The notes: a model not told the origin generated them from the letters alone. Positions 1 through 6,635 are shown, counted from the first letter of the stretch. The stretch: 8,791 nt of DNA from Victivallales bacterium (GCA_018648945.1 JABGQJ010000299.1:1-8791); one strand, 5' to 3'. Translations and numbers: made by a program.

Positions 1-198
1 GAGCATTCGCACTATTTCGCGGTGGGCCAGCTGGTCGTGGACAAAGAGATCTACGTCTCGAGTGTGACGATGGGCCAGATGCACACCCGCCAAAGCGGCT
101 CCTCCGCCCAAATGGCAGTTTTGTACATGAGTTTGGCAACTGCGGACGACACCCAGCAGTTCATCGGACACAATTCTCCTGTCAAAACCACTACTCAT
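1..198 (-). CDS. AbiEii/AbiGii-like nucleotidyltransferase, N-terminal part (cut by left window edge)
   Basis: Only the first 66 codons are in the window; the frame is still open at base 1. The visible protein starts MSSGFDRRIVSDELLG and carries LGGGAALAGVHLAHRHTRDV directly followed by DLF (Gly31-33, Asp48, Asp50). A Gly-Gly/Ala-Leu segment, then a His-Arg and an Asp-x-Asp about 16 residues later, is the signature of the polymerase-beta-like nucleotidyltransferase fold, in the spacing used by AbiEii/AbiGii family proteins. Known members are toxins of type IV toxin-antitoxin or abortive-infection systems that transfer nucleotides to RNA. The chosen ATG overlaps the upstream gene's stop codon as ATGAGTAG, implying translational coupling. 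An in-frame ATG at 228 is an alternative start, but it has no clear Shine-Dalgarno sequence. Family assignment is by motif only; the C-terminal domain and real substrate cannot be seen. Confidence 0.66.
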   Translation of the reverse strand, partial: MSSGFDRRIVSDELLGVVRSCQTHVQNCHLGGGAALAGVHLAHRHTRDVDLFVHDQLAHREIVRML

Positions 199-468
199 TG
201 CGCTGCCGCGGTGGCCACCCAGAATCATCGATCTGCAACAGAAAAGCCCACATCTGTCTGCTTCGACCAAGAAACCTCACCAAATGGCGCCAATTTCCGC
301 GAATTTCCTCGGGAGTGACAAACAGCCACACATCGCGAGTGTTGGCCTCCCGCAGCAACGAGGCCATCCAATAGGCTCGAGTCTCGGGGTCTGGGTCAGC
401 CAGGAAACTGCGGAATTCACCAACAGAGGTCTCAGTCCACCAGAAAAAGTATGGATGGGTAGCATCAT
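191..468 (-). CDS. Small Trp-rich partner protein of the AbiEii-like gene; start disrupted or frameshifted
   Basis: From base 457 to the TAG at 191-193 one frame encodes an 88-residue protein-like sequence starting HPYFFWWTETSVGEF, with a dense set of Trp, Phe and Arg (for example TRAYWMASLLREANTRDVW and LVRFLGRSRQMWAFLL). This is much more protein-like than the other frames here. The frame has no ATG, GTG or TTG before residue 1 of that stretch; it is open only from 493, and the sole near-start is a CTG at 475. An ATG-ATG at 468-463 overlaps the TetR stop codon (ATGA) but lies in another frame. A one-base slip or one missing T at the T5 run (444-448) would join it to give MMLPIHTFFWWTE. The first in-frame ATG (365-367) would lose the N-terminal third. 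The end overlaps the nucleotidyltransferase gene by 8 bp, so the pair is probably co-translated. Function unknown; an antitoxin or accessory role is inferred from position only. It could also be a recently broken gene. Confidence 0.6.
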
Positions 469-1052
469 CGCCCAGATCGGCTGACCAGCGCCATCAGTGT
501 CGCCCAGACCTCGGCCGGTTTGGTCCTGCCGCTGTCCTTCGAGAAGTTGCCTGCGACGCTGACGGACAGGATGCTGCCGAGTACCACCAGGCTCAATGCG
601 CCGGTGGAGACCCCCGCTCGGAGGCTCCCAGCGGCCTGGGCTTCCTCGAGGCACTCCCTGATGAAGCCGGCGGATCTGGCCTTCCAGTCGGCCACCCGCT
701 CGGCCCCGATACCCCCGGCCGCCTGGGCGAGCTGGTCCGACATGGCCAGCCGTACGATGGCGGGGTTGGCCTCCACCAGCTCGAGCCGCTGGTGGAAGAA
801 CAGGCCCAGGCGCTCGAGGGGGTCTGGGTGCTGTGGTGGGAAGCCCTCGAAGATGATGGCCTCGGCGCGGTTTAGGGCGGCGGTGACGATGGCGGCCTTG
901 TTGGGGAAGTGCCTGAACAGGGTGCCATCGGAGATGCCCACCTCTCGCGCGATGGCTGCGGCGGTGAAGCGGCGCAGGCCCTGCTGGGCGATAACCTTCA
1001 AGGCTGCGTCGGCGATCTGTTGCTGCCGGACCTCGGTCCTCTCTCGCTTCAT
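465..1052 (-). CDS. TetR-family transcriptional repressor of the efflux operon
   Basis: This 195-residue protein has the usual TetR size. Residues 9-60 form the DNA-binding domain: RQQQIADAALKVIAQQGLRR, then TAAAIAREVGISDGTLFRHF and PNKAAIVTAAL, which is the classical TetR helix-turn-helix with the Gly-Thr-Leu-(Phe/Tyr)-x-His-Phe recognition helix. Residues 70-195 are the helical ligand-binding and dimerisation part, which is not conserved enough to name a ligand. The ATG start is supported by AGGAG six bases upstream (1059-1063). The gene follows the pump gene by 50 bp on the same strand with no visible terminator or promoter between, so it is probably the last gene of the efflux operon. Local TetR proteins next to RND pumps normally repress them and are released by a pump substrate. 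The palindrome at 6582-6595 is the likely operator, which would also make the gene autoregulated. Confidence 0.9.
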   Translation of the reverse strand: MKRERTEVRQQQIADAALKVIAQQGLRRFTAAAIAREVGISDGTLFRHFPNKAAIVTAALNRAEAIIFEGFPPQHPDPLERLGLFFHQRLELVEANPAIVRLAMSDQLAQAAGGIGAERVADWKARSAGFIRECLEEAQAAGSLRAGVSTGALSLVVLGSILSVSVAGNFSKDSGRTKPAEVWATLMALVSRSGR

Positions 1053-1058
1053 CGCTCG

Positions 1059-1063
1059 CTCCT
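1059..1063 (-). promoter_or_regulatory. Ribosome binding site of the TetR gene
   Basis: AGGAG on the minus strand sits six bases before the ATG at 1052. It fixes the TetR start and shows that this gene is translated independently of the pump gene, which ends 50 bp upstream. Confidence 0.75.
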
Positions 1064-1102
1064 TTCGTTCTCGTTGCCAGTCTCGGCCGTCGCGGGTTCA
1101 TC

Positions 1103-2359
1103 TTATCGAGGTCCGTAGGATCCTGTAAGCCCGCGTTGGCGCTCGTGGGACAGGATGAGGGACAGGACCGTGTGCTGCTGGACGGCATGGGCCAGGGCCA
1201 GGTCAGCCCTGCGCTCGAGGTAGTCCGTGGTGGTCAGTCTACCAGCCTCCATCGCGGTCTGTGTGGCCAGGGCCGCGCGCTCGGCCAAGCGCACCCGCTC
1301 CGCCGCCAGCCCCAGCTGCTCGGTCCACTGAAGGGTCTCGATCTCGGTCTGGGTTTGCCGCAGCTCGGTCTCGTCCCGCAGGGCTCGGAGACCAGCGCGG
1401 GCAGCGGCGGCATCGGCCCGGGCGGCCCGGGCCTCGTTGAGGCGCAGCCCGGCGTCCAGGTTCCAGCTCAGCACCACCGAGGCATCCCACGAGTCGTTCC
1501 ACTCTTCTTGGATGGGGAAGTAGCGACTGTTGGGGTTCTCGTACTGGTAGCCGGCGGCCAGGGCCAGGCTGGGGACCATGGCGCCGACCTTCGCGCGCGC
1601 CACCGCCTCCGTTGCGCGGACGCCCGCGGCTGTGGCCGCAACCTCGGGCCGCTGGGCGGGGTCAGCACGTTCCCACAGGGAGAGGGCCAGGGCTGTCGTG
1701 ATTGGATCGGCCATGACTTCGGGGGGCTCGCGACCTGTCAGCACGGTCAGCCCGTGTTCCGCCAGCGACGTGTTGGCCTCGGCGCTCGCCAGCGCCTGTT
1801 GGGCTTCCGCGCGCTTCAGTGACACCGAGGCTAGCTGCAACTCCGTGGCGCGCTCCTGCTCCACGAGTCGTTGGATGCGCTGCTCTTGAGCGATGGCCGC
1901 TTCTAGCAGCTCGGCCTGGATGCGCTCCATGTTCCGGGCGACGGCGAGTCCATACCAGGACTCCACCAGGGACGCCCAGAGAGCCGTCGCCGTGACATCC
2001 CGCTCCGCCTTCATGCGGTCCACGCCGGCCGTCGCAGCTCTCCTGCCCTGGAACAGCGCTCCACCCGCGAACAGGGGCTGCTGGGCCGCGACCCGGAAGG
2101 AGTACTGGTTCTGTACAGACTCACCGAACTGGATGGGATCCACGGTCTCGCCCGTAGGCATGGTGATAGGGATCTCCAGTAGGGCGGGCTCTACATAGCT
2201 CAGCCGCGAGTAGCGGGTGGTCACCTGGGCTTGGGGGAGCATGCGGCCGGTGGCCGCCGCCGCGCTGGCTTTTGCCGAGTCCAGGCGTGCTTCGGAGGCC
2301 TCCATGGCTGGGTGGTTACTGGTCACCAATCCCCAGGCTTCCTCGAGGGACAGCTCCGC
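1103..2359 (-). other. Outer-membrane factor (TolC/OEP) domain of the fusion
   Basis: Residues 1052-1469 of the fusion protein begin AELSLEEAWGLVTSNHPAME, the usual start of a mature TolC-family protein (Leu-x-Glu-Ala ... Asn-Pro). Repeat 1 holds a helix (1066-1090), a beta-barrel stretch with alternating hydrophobic residues (1094-1150) and long Ala/Glu/Gln-rich coiled-coil helices (1155-1255). Repeat 2 follows from about 1290, with its barrel strands around 1315-1352 (YQYENPNSRYFPI ... ASVVLSWNLDAG) and coiled coil 1357-1455. About 418 residues is a full-length outer-membrane factor, so the domain is not truncated and could trimerise as a normal outer-membrane channel. Confidence 0.88.
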
Positions 2360-5300
2360 TGCCTGTGCAGCGGGGCTGAGCGCCATGGCTCCGACCAGGA
2401 GCAGGGCCGCGGCACCCTGGGCGACCTGGCTCAGCGCGCCTCGGGTGAGGATGCGCTCTGACAGCTCGTACAGCACGGGGATCACCACCAGGGTGAGCAG
2501 GGTGGAGGCCAACAGGCCGCCGATGACGGCGATGGCCAGGGGGGAGAAGCGCTCGGCCCCCAGGGCCCACTCCATGGCCAGGGGTACCATACCCACCATG
2601 GTGGACAAGGAAGTCATGAGGATGGGCCGGAAGCGGGTGGACACGCCCTCGCGGATGGCGTCTCGGCGCTCCACGCCTGCCTCGCGACGCTGCCGGATGA
2701 TGTCCACCAGGATGATGGAGTTGTTCACCACGGTGCCCACCAGCAGCACCAGGCCCACCATCACCGGCATGGACACGGGCTTGCCCGTGAGGAACAGCGC
2801 GGCGGAGACCCCCGCGAGGCTCAGAGGCACGGCCATCATCACGATGATGGGGTGCACGAAGGAACGGAACTGGGCGGCGAGCAGCAGGTAGACGGCGATG
2901 ATGCTGACCCCCAGGGCCCCCAGGATCTGGCCGCGGGCGTCCTGTAGGTCGCTGTTCTCACCCGCGATGGACAGGCTGTAGCCTTCGGGGACGATCTGCT
3001 CGTTTATTGCGGCCTCTGCGTCGGCCACCACGAAGCTCAGGGGGCGGCCCGCCACGCCTGCCAGCACGTCCAGGGTGGGGCTGAGGTTTCGGCTGGTGAA
3101 CAGGCCCTGCTCGGTGCTGCGCTCAGCGTGGGCGACGCTGCGTAGGGGCAGCACCTGGCCGCTGGAGGCCACAAAGAGGGGCCAGGCCAGCAGCTCGTCC
3201 AGCTCGGGGTTCGCGCTGCGCTTGTAGCGCACCAGGATGGGCTCGGGGGAGCCCTGGCCGGGGTCAAAGCTCCCCGCGGGGATGCCGTTGGCGCCGGTGG
3301 TCAGGGTCTGGGCCACGCTGAGCACCCCATGTCCCAGAGCCAATGCCTGCTGTTCGTCGATCTGTAGGGTCACCCGTTCCATGTCGCGGTTCCAGGCGCG
3401 GGTGGGTGCGACCACACCGTCTACGGTACTGAGCCTCTCCCGAACCTCATCGCCCAGGCGGTCGAGCACGAGGGTGTCCGGGCCTGAGAGCCTGGCGATC
3501 ACCGGGGCGGCGGTGGTGGCCTTGGCGGTGTTCCCTACCTCCTTGACCACGGCGTTGGCGATGCCGGGGATGTGGGCCATGCCAGCCCGGATCTCGTCCT
3601 CGATCTCCCAGATGGTGGTGTCGCGGTCGGTCCGCGGGGTCAGAGTGACGCTTAGGAAGCCCTGGGTGGGGCCCATCACGCCCGTGCCCCCCGTGTAGAG
3701 CATGCCCGGCTCGTAGCCCGCCTGGGCTTGAACAAGGGTGACATCGGGTTGTTCGAGGATCAGCCGCTCCACCTTGGCGACCACCTCGGCGGTCTGGGCC
3801 AGGGAGCTTCCTGAGGGGGTCTCGAGGGAAACCGAGAACGCCCCGCTGTCCATCTGGGGCAGCATCTCCATGCCCGCTGTGCGCAGCCCGATGAGGCCCA
3901 GGACGAAGAAGAAGACAGCGACGATGACGATGACGGCCGGCCGGCGCAGTCCCAGGTCCAGCATTGCCATGTAGCCGCGCCGCAGCGCCTCGGTGGCTCG
4001 CTGGAAGGGGCTCGCGACCCGCCCGGCGAGTTGGTCCAGGCGCCCACCGTCACGGGTGTATTGGCTCAGCACTGGCACCGCGATGAGGGCCACCAGCACC
4101 GAGGACGAGAACGCGATGAGCAGGGTGGCGGCCAGGGGGCCGAAGGTCTTGCCCACGAAGCCCTGCAGCCCAAGCAGGGGTACCAACACGATCATGGTGG
4201 TGGCCGCGCCAGCCAGCACCGGCAGGATCACCTCGTCGGTGCCCTGGATGGCAGCCTCGAGGGGGGATAATCCCTCCTCTTCTCGCAGGCGGATGATGTT
4301 CTCGAGCACCACCACCGTGGCGTCCACTACCATGCCCACCGCCAAAATCACCGCTGTGAGCGTGACCATGTTCAGCTCCATGCCCAGGGCGTTCATCACG
4401 CCGAAGGTGATCCCGTAGGACAGGGGCATGGAGAGGATGGTGACCAGGGAGCTGCGCACGCGCCCCAGAAACAGAAACAGGATGATCGAAGCTAGCACCA
4501 GGGCCTGGCCGACATTGCCCAGCAGGTTCGAGACCGACTGCTCGGTGAAGCTGGCGCTCTCCTCGCCGGGGATGAACCGGATCTCGGGGTAGGCCGCGGC
4601 GGCCGCGCTCACCTCCACTTGGACCTTTCCCACCACATCGACGGTGTTGGCGTCTTCGGACCCGAAGACTTGCAGCGCGATGGCGCGCTGACCGTCGATG
4701 CTGAACACCGTGTCGTCGTCGAGGGCGGTGCGGGTCACCGTGGCGAGGTCATCCAGGTGCACCTGGGATCCGCCGGGGGCGGCCAGGCTCAGCTCCTCGA
4801 GAGCTTCGACCCGGGAGACCCGCTGGTCTACGCGCAGCATGGTCTCGAGGCTTGAGCCCCGCAGCCGCCCTGCGGGCAGGGAGACATTGGTGGTGACGAT
4901 GGCTTGGGCCACCGCCTGCACGGGGATGCGGTGGGCTTCGGCCGCCTGGGGGTCTACCTCGACCAGCACCCCGGGGACGTGGCCCCCGAAGACGTCTACG
5001 GCAGCCACGCCTTCGACCCGCTGCAGCAGGGGACCAAACACGTCCTCTGCCAGCCGCCGCGCCTCGACCATGTCATCGGCGGCGATGCCCACGGTGTAGA
5101 TGGGGCGGTTCGAGGTGCTGAAGGTCATCACCCGGGGCTGCTCCGCCCCTGCTGGCAGGTCCTGCCCGATGCGGGCGATGGCGTTCTGCACGTCCACCGC
5201 GGCGAGATCGGAGCTTACGTCATACTGGAACTCCACACTGATCATGGACAGATTGTCCTGGGAGGTGGAGGAGAGGATCGTGACGCCCTCAAGGGAGGCG

Positions 5301-5512
5301 AACTCCTCTTCGAGTACGCGGCTTAGATCCCGCTCTATATCCGAGGCTGCGGCCCCCGGCCAAGGTGTGACCACATTGACCAAGGGAGGGGCGGTGTCCG
5401 GGAAGAGCCTCACCGGGAGCTGCATGTAGCCCACCACGCCGAAGAGGAAGGCGGCGATGATGGCTGCCCACACGGCATGCTGGTTTCTGACGATGGCGCG
5501 GGTAATGCTCAT
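1103..5512 (-). CDS. RND efflux transporter fused to a TolC-type outer-membrane factor (1469 aa)
   Basis: Residues 1-1018 are a complete RND inner-membrane exporter: TM1 near 12-30, first periplasmic porter loop to about 330, TM2-7 about 333-545, second porter loop to about 862, and TM8-12 about 863-1016. The N-terminus (VVTPWPGAAASDIERDLSRV), TM4 (VGMVVDATVVVLENIIR, Asp397) and TM10 (GTVVNNSIILVDIIRQRR) are typical. Asn930 stands where AcrB has its proton-relay Lys940, and AcrB's second TM4 Asp is Ala here, as in several non-AcrB RND groups. Normal RND pumps end near here at about 1020-1050 residues. This ORF continues without a stop through a signal-peptide-like stretch (1025-1051) into a full outer-membrane-factor domain (1052-1469), with the Gln-Pro-Leu-Phe-Ala-Gly-Gly repeat-1 motif at 1145-1151 and a matching second repeat from about 1305. 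The ATG overlaps the adaptor stop codon (ATGA). One ORF therefore supplies the pump and outer-membrane parts of a tripartite exporter. Substrate (drug, detergent or metal) cannot be told. Confidence 0.93.
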   Translation of the reverse strand: MSITRAIVRNQHAVWAAIIAAFLFGVVGYMQLPVRLFPDTAPPLVNVVTPWPGAAASDIERDLSRVLEEEFASLEGVTILSSTSQDNLSMISVEFQYDVSSDLAAVDVQNAIARIGQDLPAGAEQPRVMTFSTSNRPIYTVGIAADDMVEARRLAEDVFGPLLQRVEGVAAVDVFGGHVPGVLVEVDPQAAEAHRIPVQAVAQAIVTTNVSLPAGRLRGSSLETMLRVDQRVSRVEALEELSLAAPGGSQVHLDDLATVTRTALDDDTVFSIDGQRAIALQVFGSEDANTVDVVGKVQVEVSAAAAAYPEIRFIPGEESASFTEQSVSNLLGNVGQALVLASIILFLFLGRVRSSLVTILSMPLSYGITFGVMNALGMELNMVTLTAVILAVGMVVDATVVVLENIIRLREEEGLSPLEAAIQGTDEVILPVLAGAATTMIVLVPLLGLQGFVGKTFGPLAATLLIAFSSSVLVALIAVPVLSQYTRDGGRLDQLAGRVASPFQRATEALRRGYMAMLDLGLRRPAVIVIVAVFFFVLGLIGLRTAGMEMLPQMDSGAFSVSLETPSGSSLAQTAEVVAKVERLILEQPDVTLVQAQAGYEPGMLYTGGTGVMGPTQGFLSVTLTPRTDRDTTIWEIEDEIRAGMAHIPGIANAVVKEVGNTAKATTAAPVIARLSGPDTLVLDRLGDEVRERLSTVDGVVAPTRAWNRDMERVTLQIDEQQALALGHGVLSVAQTLTTGANGIPAGSFDPGQGSPEPILVRYKRSANPELDELLAWPLFVASSGQVLPLRSVAHAERSTEQGLFTSRNLSPTLDVLAGVAGRPLSFVVADAEAAINEQIVPEGYSLSIAGENSDLQDARGQILGALGVSIIAVYLLLAAQFRSFVHPIIVMMAVPLSLAGVSAALFLTGKPVSMPVMVGLVLLVGTVVNNSIILVDIIRQRREAGVERRDAIREGVSTRFRPILMTSLSTMVGMVPLAMEWALGAERFSPLAIAVIGGLLASTLLTLVVIPVLYELSERILTRGALSQVAQGAAALLLVGAMALSPAAQAAELSLEEAWGLVTSNHPAMEASEARLDSAKASAAAATGRMLPQAQVTTRYSRLSYVEPALLEIPITMPTGETVDPIQFGESVQNQYSFRVAAQQPLFAGGALFQGRRAATAGVDRMKAERDVTATALWASLVESWYGLAVARNMERIQAELLEAAIAQEQRIQRLVEQERATELQLASVSLKRAEAQQALASAEANTSLAEHGLTVLTGREPPEVMADPITTALALSLWERADPAQRPEVAATAAGVRATEAVARAKVGAMVPSLALAAGYQYENPNSRYFPIQEEWNDSWDASVVLSWNLDAGLRLNEARAARADAAAARAGLRALRDETELRQTQTEIETLQWTEQLGLAAERVRLAERAALATQTAMEAGRLTTTDYLERRADLALAHAVQQHTVLSLILSHERQRGLTGSYGPR
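2360..2440 (-). other. Signal-peptide-like junction between RND and outer-membrane-factor domains
   Basis: Codons 1025-1051 encode GALSQVAQGAAALLLVGAMA followed by LSPAAQA, just after RILTR. A basic residue, a hydrophobic core of about 15 residues and a small-x-small Ala-Gln-Ala end are the n-, h- and c-regions of a Sec signal peptide. It sits exactly where a free outer-membrane factor would carry its own. RND C-termini are cytoplasmic, so this stretch would have to cross the membrane again as a 13th span to put the channel domain outside. Cleavage after residue 1051 by signal peptidase I would free it. No ATG, GTG or TTG lies in frame between codon 1014 and Met1043, so separate initiation with an intact signal is not supported. 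That cleavage happens is inference. Confidence 0.7.
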
Positions 5513-6561
5513 GATCCCATTTCCACTGTGAGCACGGTGCGATCCATGTCGAGCTTGTCCAGCTGCCCCACCACCACCAGGCTACCGGGGGAGAGGGGCG
5601 GCTCCACCGCCACCCAGCCGTCCTCGTGGGGGCCGCGGGTGACGTCGTAGCGGTCCAGCCGGTCGCCCTGGACCAGCAGGAGGTAGCTACCCAGCGAGTC
5701 GGAGCCCAGCGCGTCGAGGGGAACGGCGCTGGCACCAGCCTGTTCGTCGAGCACCAGCTTCACGCTGGTGGTGCTGCCCACCGTGGGCAGCCTGTGGGGC
5801 TGCTCGACTGTGACCCTGAGCTCTACTAGCTGGGCGGGACCCTTGGCCCAACCACCGACGCTAGTCACGGTCCCCCGACCACCGTCGAAGACCGCGCTCG
5901 TGCCCTGGCCCAGCTCGCTGGTCAGATCCGAAGCGGGGACGCGCAGCAACAGCTCGCGCTCCGTCGACCCGTAGAGCACCAGCGGCATGCCAGGCATCAC
6001 GGTCTGACCGAGCTCGGTGAGCCGCTCCAGCACAATGCCCTCGAAGGGGGCGCGCTCCGCTGAGCGGGCGGAGATCGCGGAGACCTCGTCCTCTGCAGCC
6101 TGGGCCGCGCTGGCGGCGAGCCGCCCCGTGCTGCAGTTCTTCTCGCTGGCGTCGAGCTGATCCGGAGCGATGTCCCCGGCCTGCAGCAGCAGACGGTCCG
6201 TTTTTGTGCGGCCGCAGGCGAAGTCGCGCTCCCGCTCGGCGCGCTCCCGGTCTGCGCGCACCCGGTTGAGCCGGGCCATGACGTCGGGGGCAGCCAGGCG
6301 CGCGAGCACGTCCCCCTCACCGGCCCTGCCACCTTCGTCCACGGGCAGCGCCGAGACGGTGCCTTGGACCTGGGCGAGCACGCGGACCGTGCTGGTGGAG
6401 ACCACCTCGGCCAGGTAGCTGCGCCCCTGGACCACATTCGCCTGTCGCACCTGGGTGACACGCACCGCCTGGGGGCTGTCTTTGCGTTGGCTGTCGTCCT
6501 CACCGCAGCCCGATAGGGCCAGGGATGAGACGATGAGAACGGGGATGAGGGTGGACGGCAT
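5509..6561 (-). CDS. RND efflux periplasmic adaptor (membrane-fusion protein), lipoprotein
   Basis: The 350-residue adaptor links an RND pump to an outer-membrane channel. It starts MPSTLIPVLIVSSLALSGCG: a short hydrophobic signal ending in a Leu-Ser-Gly-Cys lipobox, so Cys19 is probably lipid-modified. Two lipoyl (barrel-sandwich) halves are visible: VRVLAQVQGTVSALPVDEGG at 59-78, and APFEGIVLERLTELGQTVMP at 171-190. They flank a rather short charged hairpin at about 95-166. A beta-barrel (about 199-275) and a membrane-proximal part (to 350) follow. Cys116 and Cys143 lie on the two arms of the hairpin and could form a disulphide. The ATG is preferred because GAGGA lies five bases upstream. 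An upstream in-frame TTG at 6582 would add His-Thr-Leu-Arg-Lys-Val and give the signal its missing positive charges, but it lacks a ribosome binding site and overlaps the palindrome. The gene is first in the efflux operon. Confidence 0.88.
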   Translation of the reverse strand: MPSTLIPVLIVSSLALSGCGEDDSQRKDSPQAVRVTQVRQANVVQGRSYLAEVVSTSTVRVLAQVQGTVSALPVDEGGRAGEGDVLARLAAPDVMARLNRVRADRERAERERDFACGRTKTDRLLLQAGDIAPDQLDASEKNCSTGRLAASAAQAAEDEVSAISARSAERAPFEGIVLERLTELGQTVMPGMPLVLYGSTERELLLRVPASDLTSELGQGTSAVFDGGRGTVTSVGGWAKGPAQLVELRVTVEQPHRLPTVGSTTSVKLVLDEQAGASAVPLDALGSDSLGSYLLLVQGDRLDRYDVTRGPHEDGWVAVEPPLSPGSLVVVGQLDKLDMDRTVLTVEMGS

Positions 6562-6566
6562 GACTT

Positions 6567-6571
6567 TCCTC
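6567..6571 (-). promoter_or_regulatory. Ribosome binding site deciding the adaptor start
   Basis: GAGGA on the minus strand lies five bases before the ATG at 6561 and within the stretch an upstream TTG start would translate. It favours the ATG. Confidence 0.65.
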
Positions 6572-6581
6572 AGCGTATGCA

Positions 6582-6595
6582 AGCAAGTACTTGCT
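6582..6595. promoter_or_regulatory. Perfect 14-bp palindrome, probable TetR operator
   Basis: AGCAAGTACTTGCT is identical to its reverse complement over all 14 bases; the next base on each side breaks the symmetry. It lies between the predicted -10 box and the adaptor ATG, about 20 bp before the ATG and near or just after the expected transcription start. TetR dimers bind such short palindromes at this position to block initiation. The operon's own TetR is the natural candidate, but binding is inferred. Confidence 0.72.
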
Positions 6596-6606
6596 ACGGC
6601 AGCTTC

Positions 6607-6635
6607 AGATTAGCCACAGCACCTGGCGTCGTCAA
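6607..6635 (-). promoter_or_regulatory. Sigma70-like promoter of the efflux operon
   Basis: On the minus strand TTGACG (6635-6630) and TAATCT (6612-6607) are separated by exactly 17 bp. The -35 matches the consensus in five of six bases. The -10 is weaker but keeps the key T, A and final T. Transcription would start near 6600, directly in front of the palindrome. The promoter sits in the gap behind the stop of the preceding membrane-protein gene, so the pump genes have their own start of transcription. Confidence 0.62.

Noticed and set aside
22..318. Plus-strand 98-codon open frame at the left edge
   Set aside because: It lies opposite the nucleotidyltransferase and partner genes, has no recognisable motif and no ribosome binding site.
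277..1188. A 303-codon open frame on the minus strand covering the TetR region
   Set aside because: It is Arg/Pro/Gly-rich with no domain pattern and runs out of frame through the well-supported TetR gene. It is a GC-rich shadow. Only its ATG-ATG at 468-463 may matter, as a start for the small partner gene.
2360..2480. A separate outer-membrane-factor gene starting inside the long ORF
   Set aside because: No ATG, GTG or TTG with a ribosome binding site exists in frame upstream of the signal-like stretch. The only nearby GTG is inside RND TM12, and Met1043 would cut the signal in half.
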